A stretch of DNA of 64,000 bases from Coenobita brevimanus (GCA_032717465.1 CM064632.1:30199926-30263925); one strand, 5' to 3'. Positions 20,493 through 32,862 are shown, counted from the stretch's first letter. Numbers and translations are program-made. The notes: a model not told the origin generated them from the sequence alone.

Positions 20493-20622
20493 GCTACCTC
20501 ACATCAGATGTTACCCGAACTGTGTGTCACCAGTCCGTAGTGCCACAGGGTGCTCTAGGGGCAGGAGAGGATAGTGTGGAAGTCACTAACCTCTAAGTCG
20601 CTGTCTCTTTGATACGTATTTG
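20119..20622 (+). repeat. Left arm of long inverted repeat (Tc1-like locus)
   Basis: From CAGATTGTTTCCATAAACTG at 20119 to CTAAGTCGCTGTCTCTTTGA near 20614, this arm is the reverse complement of 24091-24641, broken by a longer (TC)n at 20461-20490 here and a (GACA)n at the matching place in the other arm. The terminal CAG is typical of Tc1/mariner termini, but no TA target duplication is visible at the boundary. Confidence 0.8.
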
Positions 20623-21604
20623 CTTACGTGCATAGTAAGATAAATATAATACACTGGATGTGATGAGATTTCAGCCAAAGTTTGTACTGATATTGTTAAA
20701 TGAATTAGAAAAAAAAAGATATTTTTTTCCATTAGAACTAAGGAGAGGTTTGAGGTGTTGTACTGGTGTATTATTATGACCTATATATTCTATTCACTCT
20801 GCAATAATTATGATACACTGGTATGATGACAGTTGAACCATATATTTCATTCATAAGATGACTCAAATGGGTAGTAACATAACTGTAAAAACAAAGTATA
20901 TTGGCAATGCTGTTTCATCAGATCGATCTGAAATGTGTATGACTCTTGCCTGTCGTAATCTGTCGCGCCTGTGTCCCACTGGAAAGAGGCGCGCCATCTA
21001 CACACGATAACGAGAGCCTTCCACTTACGCTCCACCTCTCCGTGGCTGATAGCTGAGTGGCGCAGTTTCCCAAAGAGGCCTGTCCAACGCACCCCAGTTG
21101 ACGTGGGGCCGATACCTCTGTGGTCTAGAACGGAAGTTGGAGATTTAGCCTGCATTCTCGCGCTAGGTGTCGTTTATATGTTCATGATTATGATAAGTGG
21201 TCTGTTGCTCTATACGCTGAGATTACAGATGATCCTGTATAGCACATACAAAGGCATACTGGTTAATCCTGTCTCAAGGCCAAATGGGCCATCATCATCA
21301 TCAACAGCAGCAGGAGCAGCTTATAGCGGACTACTGCAAGCAGAAGGGCACTCCACACTGTAACTTATTGATTTTTTGTGCGACTCAGAACATAGGGTTA
21401 AGAGCCCATTCCCTGAGGCCCAGCAGTCTTCCTGTAAACCATTCACCTCCATATAACACCATTTCGGCACTAACACCCACCGTCCATTTTAGGATGTTTC
21501 GTACTGGTGTATTAGTATTAGTTTGGGTGTTTTTGTGACATGTCAGCAGGTCTAATGGTAAATCATTAAAGTCTGCTTTTAACGAAATACATACTCATAT
21601 ACTC
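20623..21604. other. Interior of the inverted-repeat locus; no coding recognised
   Basis: Lies between the left arm and the transposase remnant. The open frame 20971-21363 has no recognisable motif. A short (ATC)n/(AGC)n patch occurs at 21288-21320. Confidence 0.35.
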
Positions 21605-21672
21605 CTCTCTGCCTCAACCAAGATACAAACCTGCGTCTATTGGAACAACAGACCTATCGACTTTGCCACCAC
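21605..21672 (-). mobile_element. tRNA-derived SINE head
   Basis: On the minus strand from 21670, TGGCAAAGTCGATAGGTCTG fits an A box and GCAGGTTTGTATCTTGG, about 30 nt on, fits a B box (compare GGTTCGAATCC). This is the 5' end of a tRNA-like SINE, reading leftwards into 21600-21540. A working tRNA is unlikely because no complete cloverleaf could be drawn. Confidence 0.45.
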
Positions 21673-22334
21673 CTCCCCCATTCAGTCCTGGTAAACAGAT
21701 GATATTCATTTCCCTCCCAAGTACTCTCGTCTCTTCCTCTCATTTTATCCGCAGGTTTCAAAACCGACCTTCCATTTGTTCTCTTCCCCCCCCCCCCAAA
21801 AAAAAAGCCCATGTCAGTTTCACCCTTATAACTCTGATGATTATATCGCTCACCATTTGTGTTAATTCCTTTCCGTCATATACGAACAGATTAATGGTAG
21901 AATAAATTTATCTAGGTTATGCATAACCGCATGGCACCGTACCAACAATATATGAGGCAATGTGTCTTTGACTGAATGACGTAAAAATTCTGCTGATTTT
22001 CCCACCACGTTTATTAATACTGTATAACATTCATACACCACAGATGGATGATAACAGTTTTCGTGTGCCATTTATATCTGACAATACCTTGCCTGATATT
22101 CACCCTCTCCTTCAGCAGTACAGGTATGTTGTTAAAGTATCTGCATAGATAAGGTGTATGTAATGACAATACTTTAACCTAGAAAATATATTTCACATTA
22201 TGCAGTCTAACTGCATATAATTGTGTAGCAGAAACAGTAATTATGACAGTTATCTAACAAGGTAAATTCAGTGCTTTCTAAGTCTGCTGTAGACACCTTG
22301 TTTATAAATATAACATAGCTATAAACCATATGTA
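21673..22334. other. No gene recognised
   Basis: Contains C10A9 near 21788 and AT-rich DNA. No element identified, although it lies inside the inverted-repeat locus. Confidence 0.35.
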
Positions 22335-24015
22335 TCTAACTAGTCCACGCATCATTTGCAACAATCACAGCCTGCTGTGTCGTTCGTTCCCCTTCTTCCC
22401 ATGTGTATACCAAGTTGCTCCACAGGCTTTCGATGGGGCTCGTATCACAACCCCGACTCATCAAGTCCAGTAGTTCTAGGTTGAAGTGTTCGTCAAACCA
22501 TCCCTGGGAGATGTGGGATGTGTGCATAGGGCATTTGTCATGGGCAAACAGAATCAACCATGGGAATGAGTACTCCTGGTCATGGAGAGAAGGCAGAAAT
22601 TCCTCTTCAAGAATTTCAAGATATTTGTTCTTGTAAAAGGTCCGTCAATGGGAGACAACCCACCCCATGGAGACTACCGTACCCACACATTACGCAAGAC
22701 ATGCCCACTACTTGTTTTTTTAAAGATATTTTGACCGTTGTATCTGTTATTGGGAAAACAGAACAAATGTTATTTGGTGTGTTGTTACATCCGTGCGTGT
22801 TACGCAAGGGGATATGTGCTTAAGTAATTTTGGTTCGCCTGTAAGTCTTACCGTTTGTGGCAATGTTATGGAAATCTTACTGAACAAAATATCACAGATT
22901 ATTGAATTATGGCCGAACAGGGTCATATCTCAAGAGCAAGGTCAGTTAACTTTTTTTTTAAACCAGATATAGACCAAATGTGGTAATAAAGTTGAGGATG
23001 AGGATAGGATGATGTGAATAATGTTTTAGAACCGCTTGGCTATGATTTGGTCATTTGTCTCAGCTATTTACTCGATTTGGACAGAGCATGGGAGGGGCTA
23101 AGATCAGACAAGGATGAAGTGACTGTATTTCGAGGACAACAGTAAAGGTCAGTATTAAAAATTAGGTCAACCAGGACATCTCTAGTCAAATTCCTACCAA
23201 TATTCGTCGAATGGCTGAGGGTTCATACATAAAGTAACTGGATTTTACGATACTCAGTTGAAGGTAAAGGTTACAGGATAGGTTCAAAAGTTACAACCAA
23301 TGACAGATTGTGTGGCACGGATGTTGCACTCTGAGCTCCTCTTATTGTTTACTTTGAAACCAACATTGCATGCATATGGGATATGTTCTGATTTAAACAA
23401 CAGGCTTAGATATGTCTTATTTAATACCTAAGTGGAATACACTCATTATATTTACCTGCATATAAACAGGCACGTGTGATGCCTTTTGCAATATTAAACC
23501 TTTTGTTATTCTCCTCCAGCAGTGTGTCTTCCCGCAAGTTGTTGAGGAGAATGTTTCTTGACGGTGAATATAACACGAGCCCGGTAAATAAGATCTTCCT
23601 GCACATGGTTCTCTGCGAATCTACACCTGCCCTCACAGTGCCTAGGTGTTATTTGCTGTTTTTTGGCCGGTGTCCTGTGCTGAACACCAACGACAACTCG
23701 CACAGTCTGGACAGTCACATCTAGCTGTAGTTGTTGTCATATGGCCGCCGCGTTGGTAAAAGGATTATTTCTGTAGTTTCTCGTATCTGTCGATCATCTT
23801 CGGCCGTGATCTTCCTTGGTGGCCATTCTCTCGGTTTGTTGTTCAGGTTTCCACTTCATACCCAACGCGTCAGCCTTAATGAAACTGTTGTCTCTGATAT
23901 TCCTAGGGTATTGCCTATCTTCCTTATAGCCTTTCCACTTTCTCGCGTGCCAGCAATTCAACCTAGAAGGACGAGAGCATCTTCGTGCCGGTTCATAATT
24001 TATATTTCTGCTCTG
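22335..24015 (-). pseudogene. Tc1-type transposase, decayed and interrupted
   Basis: Minus-strand pieces follow the order of a Tc1/mariner transposase, the DDE enzyme that cuts and pastes its element. An N-terminal HTH, AIRKIGNTLGISETTVSLRL, is near 23900-23960. TVQTVRVVVGVQHRTPAKKQ with ITPRHCEGRCRFAENHVQE is near 23600-23715, then IYRARVIFT. After about 0.7 kb of unrelated DNA (22720-23425) it resumes with SGHVLRNVW, GVGC and YLEILEEEFLPSLH. The block HDKCPMHTSHISQGWF with TSPIESLWSNLVYTWEEG (22340-22550) corresponds to the second catalytic D and the SPDLNPIENLW motif, here degraded. Several frameshifts and stops make it inactive. It lies between two ~0.5-kb inverted repeats. Confidence 0.85.
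22720..23425. other. Insertion splitting the transposase
   Basis: About 700 bp with no similarity to transposase, placed between the part that should precede SGHV and the upstream VIFT region. No terminal repeats or coding frame were recognised, so the identity of the insert is unknown. Confidence 0.5.
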
Positions 24016-24090
24016 TGCTAGATTTGTGATAAATACAGGCAATGTCCTAAAACTGTAAAACAAACAGCTTCAAACGATCATTACCCATAA

Positions 24091-24641
24091 AAGAATACCC
24101 ATCAACGAGACACCGACTTAATAGTTAGTGGCTTCCCCTTTATTCCCGCTTCCCCTTGGAGCGCCCTGTGACACTACGAACTGGTGACACACAGCTTGGG
24201 CAAGATTTGAGACAGACAGAGAGACAGACAGACAGATAGACAGACAGACAGAGACAGACAGACAGACAGACAGAGACAGAGACAGAGAGACTGTCAATTG
24301 GGATGACTAAATGACAGCAGTGGGGATATTAAGGCAGATAACCACTATAGGTTTAAGATGTAAGGAAAGTAGATTCTGCGACCTCACTCCCTGAGCCAGG
24401 TGGTAGAGGCTAGAGGAACTGGCTGTTTAGCGGGGGCAGGAGAGAGTGAGAGAGGTAGGGGATTTGAGAGAGGGAGTGGGGGAGGGAAAGATGGGAGTGA
24501 GTTTCCAGCAACGAGAGCTGGCAGAAAGGGAAGAGAAGATTATAATTTACGAAGGCAGTAGCAGCCAATAACCACGTCATCGTGTGACTTATTAATTTTA
24601 AAAAAAGAAAATGCCAGTATACAGTTTATGGAAACAATCTG
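24091..24641 (-). repeat. Right arm of long inverted repeat (Tc1-like locus)
   Basis: Reverse complement of 20119-20622: CAACGAGACACCGACTTA at the inner end, GACACTACGAACTGGTGAC in the middle, and GGAAACAATCTG at the outer end (24641). The transposase N-terminus begins about 80 bp inside this arm. The (GACA)n microsatellite at about 24205-24290 expands it relative to the left arm. Confidence 0.8.
24205..24290. repeat. (GACA)n/(GAGACA)n microsatellite
   Basis: Imperfect GACA and GAGACAGA units inside the right inverted-repeat arm, opposite the (TC)n of the left arm. Confidence 0.85.
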
Positions 24642-25117
24642 ATTTTTGTATCAAATAAAACACTGAAGAAGTGTATGCTCCACCAACTGGCAAGGCAAGA
24701 CAGGAGCGATTTTAAGGTGTGTGAGCACCGTCTAGATCAGTCTATGATACGGTAATTCTCTATATATCACTTTGTTATCATTGCAGTTAAAGTTTATCTA
24801 TCAACGATATGAGCTATGACAATAATGAAAAACACTCATACCTATGGTTATTTTTACTAGAGTCTTCTAATATATAATTCATAGCTACGTGTCAGTTTTA
24901 AGAAGTGATTGGTAACCCATTCATTCATCCTCCTCCTAGACACAACAAATGTGTGAATAAGTCACAGGTTGCAGGCGTACCAACTGCCTGACCCAAGCCA
25001 CACTCTTATACTGTACCAGGTTCATATGTTGCCAATAGTACAGTACACAGACACAGGACAGACACAGTCGCGAAAGAGCCAAAATATATTCCTAGACACT
25101 GGCTCACACACCGGTGG

Positions 25118-25154
<37 letters not shown>

Positions 25155-26073
25155 TACAGCAGCCGCAAGCATGCGCACATGCACCAGCAGATATTCGCAC
25201 ACACGCACTCTCCAACTTTCACACACCCATACTACATTCCTCGTATATGTGTGTGCAGCGTGTTTGGCGCTGGGTGAAAGGACTGAATGACGAGTTATGA
25301 AAATGTAGTCAGCTGTGTGATTACATACTGGTACTTACAGTAAGTTTCCTACGATATTCCTAGTATGGATTAATACCAGTAACTAATATTATTACCAGAG
25401 TGTGGGTTAATTCAGACCAGCACGTGAAAAAATTATTGATAATGAAATGAACGGATAAAGGAGCCTTTACAACACTGCCTAATTGTATATAAAAACGCAA
25501 GTGTAGGTAATATAAGAGTTGCTCTTTCTCGGGAGCTGTTTGGTTACACACTTCGTCACTTGATGCTATTGTGGCTAACGTCAGACTTATCTTTTATCTG
25601 CGGGATACCTGTTGAGGTTTAAGACTGTATTACATTTAGTTTTGTTATCCATCCCTTAAATGAAGCCTTCTTATAATTCGTTCACTGTCAAATAAGTTGA
25701 ACCTGCTATAAAGCCAATGATTAATGCTGTTAATGCTGGTGAGTGTTTACGCGTTAGGGGATGGTAGACACTCACTCGCCATCCAATAAGGGTTGCACAG
25801 TTGGCAGTAGTCCTGGTTCAGTCCATCCTTGACCACGATTCGCGTTGGTTTCTATCTTGTTAATCATGTTATTTGCTCAATGTTTACGTTCATTCCAATA
25901 ATTTTTTTTTTTTTTTTTTTTTTTTACCTCCCATTCCCCCGAAATAGTACAGTTAAAGAACAAGTCATTTCCTAACCTGACCTCATTTAACCTAATCTAA
26001 ACCCTAAGCAATTCAGTCGTACTAAAATAAATTCAAACCTTACCCTGATTATCGGGCTCACATCTCCCCTCCT
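24642..26073. other. No gene recognised; AC run and poly-T
   Basis: Contains (AC)n at about 25118-25152, a T run at about 25902-25925, and a CCTAACCTGACC/TAACCTAATCTAAACCC trace of telomere-like sequence at about 25972-26010. Confidence 0.4.
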
Positions 26074-26431
26074 GCCCCGAAATGCATATCCTTAAACTTT
26101 GATGAATTACATATACGTGGTCATATACAGATGTACTGTATATTTGTGAACGAGCCACTCACCTGCCCCTTTATCGTCAGAGTAATGCCAGCCCGCCTCT
26201 TCTGTACGCTTAGTAGCTCCAGATCACTTCATAACACCAGCACGTTACCGTAACACCTGAGACACGCTGTGTGAATGATCTAGCACAGTATATGATTCCT
26301 GTCACAATCATTGCATGACAAGTTAGTCTATTTACTCAGGTTCATTTTTCAGTTTTCGGTTCGTGCCTTCTCATTTTAGTTTCTTTTTCTTTGCTTTGTC
26401 TATTCAAACTAGTACCTTTTTCTAGACAGAT
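26074..26431 (+). repeat. Copy 1 of an inverted ~350-bp duplicate, flush with the gap
   Basis: From CATATCCTTAAACTTTGATG to CTTTTTCTAGACAGAT this segment matches, inverted, the last 352 bases of the window (63649-64000). Only scattered substitutions and a 5-bp indel (TACTG near 26136) separate them. The match ends exactly where the assembly gap begins. Confidence 0.85.
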
Positions 26432-26531
26432 NNNNNNNNNNNNNNNNNNNNNNNNNNNNNNNNNNNNNNNNNNNNNNNNNNNNNNNNNNNNNNNNNNNNN
26501 NNNNNNNNNNNNNNNNNNNNNNNNNNNNNNN
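26432..26531. other. Assembly gap of 100 N
   Basis: Exactly 100 unknown bases, the usual placeholder for a gap of unspecified size. Open frames crossing it are meaningless. Confidence 0.98.
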
Positions 26532-26599
26532 TTTTTTGTATGTAAATTATGTAGTTTGAGTGGATGTAAAATGGGCATAAATAATATGCAGTGTTGTGG

Positions 26600-27385
26600 T
26601 GTAAAGATGTGGTAATGTGTTGGTATGGTGGTGGTGGGGTGTGATGACTGTGTGGTGGTGTGCATTGTGGTAGTGTAATGGAGTGGTATCTTTGATGGTG
26701 CGGTGTGGTAGTGTGGCAGTGTTGTAGTGTGATGGTGTGATGTGGCCGTGGGGTGGTGTGTGGCAGTGTTGTGGTGTGGTAATGTGATGGTGGGGTAGTG
26801 TGGTGCTGTTGTTTTGTGGTATTGTAGTGGTGTAATAGAGTAGGGTCTGGTTCTAAAGTTGGTGTGGTGCGCGTGGCAGTGCGGTGGTGTGGTAGTATGG
26901 TTGTAGGGAAACGTAGTTTGGTGGTATGATTTTGTGGATAGTGTGGTAGGGTGGTGTGGTAGTGTGATGATGACGTAGTCGTGGTGCCTTGCGGTGTGAT
27001 GTGGTAGTGTGGTGCCATGGTAGTGTGATGTTGTGGAAGAGAGGTAGTGTGGTAAAGTGGTGGTGGTGGTGTACTGTGGCAGTGTGGTGGTATGCGTGTG
27101 ATGGTGTGGCATTGTGATGGTGTGGTAGTGTGGCGGTGTAGCCATAGTGCGGCGCTGTGATACTATGAAAGTGTGGTGGTGTAGTGTGGTAGCGCAGGTG
27201 TATGATAGTATGTTAATGTGGTGATTTGGTAGTGAGGTGGAATACCTGGACTGGTAGTGGGATAACATGAAGATATGGTTGTGTGGTTGTGTGATCATAC
27301 TGTAGTGTGGCAGTTTTGTAGATATGTGGTGAGGTAGTGTGTGCAGTATGGTGATGTGGGAGTGGGGTGGTGTGGTGGTAACAAC
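26600..27385. repeat. GTGTGGTAGTGTGATGGTG-type low-complexity repeat
   Basis: Nearly 800 bp of imperfect GTGGT/GTAGTGTG units. The complementary strand gives an artificial His/Thr-rich open frame. No coding gene. Confidence 0.85.
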
Positions 27386-27486
27386 CTTGTGCAACCAGCG
27401 CTGCCATACTGTTTTTTTTTTTTCTTTTCACTCCACTGGGAAATTAACCGAGCATTGGTTAAACCCCAACTTGACATGTCACTCGT

Positions 27487-27533
27487 GTGTGTGTGTGTGT
27501 GTGTGTGTGTGAGTGTGTGTGTGTGTGTGTGAT
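27487..27533. repeat. (GT)n microsatellite
   Basis: GT run with one GAGT interruption. Confidence 0.9.
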
Positions 27534-27590
27534 TTTTCATAGACTGCTCTACATCATCTCCTCTGCAATCGAGAGATGTTTATGAGAAAA

Positions 27591-27592
<2 letters not shown>

Positions 27593-27646
<54 letters not shown>
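27593..27646. repeat. (AC)n microsatellite
   Basis: Uninterrupted AC run, about 60 bp after a GT run. The two are complementary and could pair. Confidence 0.9.
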
Positions 27647-27649
<3 letters not shown>

Positions 27650-28327
27650 GGCTAGCTGTATTAACAATTGGTGGTGTATAATAAAATTAGATGAGGCAAA
27701 ACTAATATTAATTTCAGTACCGGTACCTTATTTTTTTCATTTTTTGACCAAGAAATATACTTTTTTCGCAATAATGTTGTGAGAAGTAGTTATAGAGTCT
27801 GTATATCCCAACATTTTGGTATGTAAGCATGTGTTATAGCTGACTTAATACCATTTATGCAAAAAAATACGTTAATGCATGTAGTATGACGAACTGAAGA
27901 ATTCAGATATGTACATGTATGTGTAGACGGGCAGCGTAGATGCATATTGTTGTCATGTGTCCACAGGTGGAAATGGAGTCTTCCCTAAACTGAAAAAAAT
28001 TGAGGATCGATTATTGGACATTGCGTCATCGGGTAACAAATGGCTGAAGACATTCTTTTGGACACCATATAATGTCATCCAGTAAAGATCAATTGAGATT
28101 GAGAATGTGCATCCACCCTCTGTCGCGAATACCTGCTGGAATGACTGAAGTGTATTATTTCATCTAACACAAGAAGAATTGACTTAACCAAGAGTGAGTC
28201 ACAGGAGCTCGAATCAGGGTAGGTATCGTGTTAAAAAAGTGGAATAAAATGAAAAAATTATTCCAAAAAAGGCTTAAAATAATGGAATGCTGTGAAAAAT
28301 GTATGGATGGAGATAAGTGGACTCAGA

Positions 28328-28330
<3 letters not shown>
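27650..28330. other. No gene recognised
   Basis: AT-rich single-copy-looking DNA without recognisable motifs. Confidence 0.4.

Positions 28331-28390
<60 letters not shown>
28331..28390. repeat. (GT)n microsatellite
   Basis: About 58 bp of GT dinucleotides. Confidence 0.9.
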
Positions 28391-28391
<1 letters not shown>

Positions 28392-28785
28392 CATATAACA
28401 GCCTATATAATCACAGTCACCCTATAGTCCAGGCTCTATTTAAATTCCACAGGCTCCATCAACCTCTTCCCCCGTAACAATGCCAACACGGGGACATTAT
28501 CTTTTTAAAATAATACAGGCCCAATAGATAAATTCCAGTTATTCTTTGGCCGTACACGTACACCGTCCTCGTGGATATTGGTAAATTAAGTCCATTAATT
28601 AGGCCCCGCTGGATGATAATTTAGAGCTGCCTGAACAGAGAACGAGCCGGCAGTACCATCAATATGCCGAGTTACTGGGTTGGGTTGCTGACTGTCGGGT
28701 TAGGCCGGCTGACAAGCGAGGCGAACAAAAAGATTATAACTTGTGCCAGCTGCTCTTGCAACACACGTGCATGTACACTGACACG

Positions 28786-29012
<227 letters not shown>

Positions 29013-29017
<5 letters not shown>

Positions 29018-29990
29018 ATTCTCCCCTCTCCACCTCCCTCCCTTCTCCCTGTCCTACGCTCTAAACCCCCCCCTTCCCTCTTCTCTAACCCCCCCAGAGG
29101 ACCTTCCATTTCTTCGTGAGGGAACATGGTCATGAATTCTTATCCCCATTTCACTTCAGTTCGGCTCTGTCACGTAAAAATATCCCAGTCAAGTTTGTTC
29201 CAGCGCGGCGTAAACCCTGTGTGCCCCAACCTTCCACCCCACCGCCTCTCTCCTTACTGCTCTCTCTAGCTTCTTTATTCTCTCTGTCGCATTCTTCTTC
29301 CCTTCTTTATTGTATTATTTGTGTTCGTTATTAGTTCCTCTCTCTCTCTCTCTCTCTCTCACTCTCTCTCTAACCCTCTTAACCCCTTCCCTACTCCTTA
29401 CCTCCTCCCATCTCCTCGTGATTCTACTGCTATTCCTTTTCATTCTTTCTCTCTTCTTCTTTTCCTTACTACTGTCGTTCCCTTCTCCTCTGCTCTTCTT
29501 CACACCTAATATATATTTTCTCTCCTTTCTCCATCGTCCTTCTTAATCTCCTCGTCCTCTTCTTCTCTCCCTCCTCCATCTTTTCCGCTGCCTATCTCCC
29601 CAGCTTTCTTTGTCTCATTCCCTCACAATCTCCTCCTTCTTTTGTCCTTCATCTCTTTTTTTTCCGTTCTGTCATTTTTCTCCTCTTCTTCCTCTCTCTC
29701 CTTCCTAACTCTCTCTCCCTCGTGCTTCTCTTTCTGTGTCCCTTTTACTCCTTTCCCCTCACCTTTCATTATGTTTTGCTTCCTTTTCCTCACCTTTCCA
29801 TCATTCTCCGTCCCTCTCCCCTCCTCCTCTTCTCGCCTCTCTCATTCCTCTTTCCGTCCTTCACTGCTGCCATCTTCCTCTCCAAAACATCTTTCCCTTC
29901 TCTTTCCCCTCCATTCCTCTCTCCCTCCTTCCTTCTGTCTTCTTCCTCACCCACCCTGCCCGTCCTTCTTCGGAATCCTACCTCCGAAAC
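29013..29990. repeat. Pyrimidine-rich tract, ~1 kb
   Basis: The plus strand is overwhelmingly C and T, with CTCTCT at 29338-29370. It follows directly from the (CT)n above and is probably its mutated expansion. No coding gene. Confidence 0.7.
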
Positions 29991-29999
29991 ATAAGCACA

Positions 30000-30401
30000 T
30001 GTAATAATAATCCTGCCAGGGTGAGCGCATCTAAGGCTCCGTCGCCAGAATTGGTGGTGATACTGATAAGAAATCGAGTTTATTTGCTGGCTGGCTAATG
30101 CTTTGCTCTCCTTGCGTCGCCTTGAGCCTTCACGGGAAGAAAATATTGACGTTACGAGAAAAAGTTGTGATGTGAGTTGAGATATGGCGCTTGTGTGGGC
30201 AGTACTAGTCTATCCTTGCACGTGTGTAAATGTTGAGTATTGGAAACGTTTTGATATTCGGAAATTGATATGGATTGTTACATAAGTCTTCAGAATTGTG
30301 CAAATGTTGACTTTGAGGAACATCAGTGAGGGTCTGTGAGACAAGTTATTGTCAGTATTTTTTTAAGTACTGTAATTTTCTTCCATCTATCTTTGTGTCT
30401 G

Positions 30402-30480
<79 letters not shown>

Positions 30481-31900
30481 TTGGTATAAAACACACAGGC
30501 ACACACAATCATGCCAGCAATCGCACACTTTGTATGCAACTCTGAACAAATGACAAACAGGGTGAGTTCAGATCAAACGTTCCGTCTCACCTGCTGTTTA
30601 GTGTATACTGTTTACAGGACAACACGGATCTTGTTTAATCTAAAGAGGATACGTGAAGTATACCAGAGACACACTGGCAAGTGTCATACATTTACCTACA
30701 AGTGTTGCCTCTCTAGTACTGGTTAATTCAGCTGCCTCCAGATGATTTTATTCGGCTTCCGTGACGTCCCAGTGAAGGGTTAATGAGGGCAGTATCATGC
30801 CTCTCAAATTCGAAAAGTGTTCCTAAGTTGAGTAATGTAAATTTGTGGTAACAAGGACTGAATGCGAATCGTGAACTCTCTGAATGGAGCTGGTTTATTT
30901 TTGACTGAAGGTGCTACACATGAGATTTTGCACAGGTATTGTCAGTTGTACTGCCCTTCGCCTACAGGCTCATGTCCGTGAAGCTCATAGGCACATATCT
31001 GACAGCTCCCTCCATTTTCAACGTTTGAAAATGCTCTCGCCGAAACATATTCCTTCTGCTGAGTTGTACCGGAAGGAACATATCTCTTCTGCTGAGCGGT
31101 AATGGGAAGGAACATATTCCTTCTGGCTGAGCGGGTAATGGGTTAACTTATTTGTGCGAGACAATGATATACCACAAATGTGAAGTTTATAGTAAGAGAC
31201 ACTTTTGTTTTTTATCTGGGAATGATGCGGATGATGGCGACGATGAGGATGAGGCTGAGGATCGTTGTTGTTTTTGTTGTTGTTTTGTTCTCTGGCTCAT
31301 CTGGACGTGAACTCGATGGACTGCAGGCTAAAACTGCCCTTCTTCATACAGCCCACCGTCCTCTTTCATGGTTAGGAAAGTAGTTATGGACTTCTTTTAT
31401 CAGTGAGCTTCCTGGTTGTATAAGTGCCACCTCGTGAAGGCGTCCCTCACCCGAGTTGGTGATTATATATGACACTGATAGGGGAGGATGTTATGGTGTT
31501 TTGTTATTGTTTAGTATAATATAAATAATCGTTGTTGATGATGATGGAATTGATGACAGACAGGATACTCAGTTTTTTTTTTATAACTGAAAACTAGTTG
31601 AGTACAATTGTAGTAGTAGTCGTTGTTGTTGTTGTTGTTTGGATCCCAAGTCTGCTTTGTCGAGTATACCCGCCAGTACTCCTCTATGAGGATGAGTTGA
31701 TGCAATTTCCGCGAAAGTTTGAACGATGAACTGTTGGATGTACACACAACAAAAAAACTATCGTTACACCTTCTGCGCGATATAAAAATGACACACGAAT
31801 GAAGGTTTTTGGATAACAGTCTCCTCCATTGGTATCCCTGCGCATGTGTTTGTTGCATATTTATTATGGTAAGTTATGATCCGATATCGCTTTCACAATA
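30000..31900. repeat. Mostly unrecognised; (ATCT)n(AT)n at 30403-30477 and a 33-bp repeat
   Basis: The ATCT tetranucleotide run passes into AT dinucleotides at about 30403-30477. Near 31040-31140 the phrase GAACATAT[T/C]CCTTCTGCTGAG occurs three times. A piece near 30735 (GATTTTATTCGGCTTCCGTG) resembles 38226 and 39948, so dispersed repeat fragments are present. No exon identified. Confidence 0.45.
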
Positions 31901-31904
31901 GAAT

Positions 31905-32862
31905 TTAAAATATTTGCAGAATCATCCAGTCTTCTTGAGATTTGAAAAAAATTCTGTAGATCACGATTTCGCACATATTGACAAAAGGTATGCAAATATA
32001 AGTCTTAAAAGTTATATGTGCCTTTATTTAAAAGAAAAATGATTAATTCCATATAATATAAATTAATAGTTTTTAAATTTACATCATGTAAGAAGAGAAT
32101 TTTCACATTTCAAATTCATAAAATGCGGATTAATAATGTTAATACATTAGCGGTCGCGAGACATTTGAACCTAACAACTGAAAATCAATACTGAAAACAA
32201 GGGCTAAAAGAGTGAGCCCTCACTTTTTCGTTTTGCTCATAACTTTCTAAGCCAAATAACTATAACTGTTTTATTAGAGCAATCGAGGAACAGTGTCACA
32301 ATGTATAATATATTCCAAATACGTCCAAACTTCCGAACAGAACTTGACATACCTGCTTCGACTACCTCGGAATGTAAACAAAAATGGCAGTACACCGGCG
32401 CATTCTTTAGTAGAAAAATGTATATTGTTTAATATTGAAATTTTCGTATTAGTTCACAGATTAAGCATTTTATAAGTATATTAATTATTATACTGCAAGT
32501 ACTAGTCTAATATAGCTTAAGCGACATAATTTGAAATTAAAGAAAATACATTTTCATAAAAAAAAAAAAACTTTAAGTTTCAAGGGTTGTTCAATACTGG
32601 GTACAATACGCTTCTTTCAGGACTGTCCTCTGCCCACTGCTAAATTTCTTCTGGTGGTATTTGCAAATTGAATTCCTTTCATATTGCTTGTAAAATTCTT
32701 TGAGAATTTCTGTAATATATCAAAATATCTGTAGATTGCTACAAATCTCTGTATTTCTGCAGATCCTTCCAAAATCTGTAGAAATACAGAAATTTCTGTA
32801 GACCTGGCAACCCTGGCTATATCCAGTGCCACAGGTGCTGGCCCTAAAATATCTGTAGAATC
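31905..32862 (+). repeat. Copy 1 of a ~940-bp tandem direct duplication
   Basis: Starts near ATTTGCAGAATCATCCAG and ends with TTTCTGTAGACCTGGCAACC at about 32812 plus a short spacer. Copy 2 follows immediately at 32863. Marker phrases shared in order: GATCACGATTTCGCACATA, AGTCTTAAAAGTTATATGTG, AGTGAGCCC, TACTGCAAGTACTAGTCTAA, and GGACTGTCC. The GGCAACCCTGG terminus, read as CCAGGGTTGCC on the other strand, resembles hAT-type transposon ends; this is only suggestive. Confidence 0.8.

Noticed and set aside
25972..26010. Second telomere-like block
   Set aside because: Only three or four degenerate CCTAA-like words; too short and imperfect to call.
26342..27394. His/Thr-rich 350-codon frame on the minus strand
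   Set aside because: It spans the N gap and a GTGGTG low-complexity repeat; no real protein evidence.
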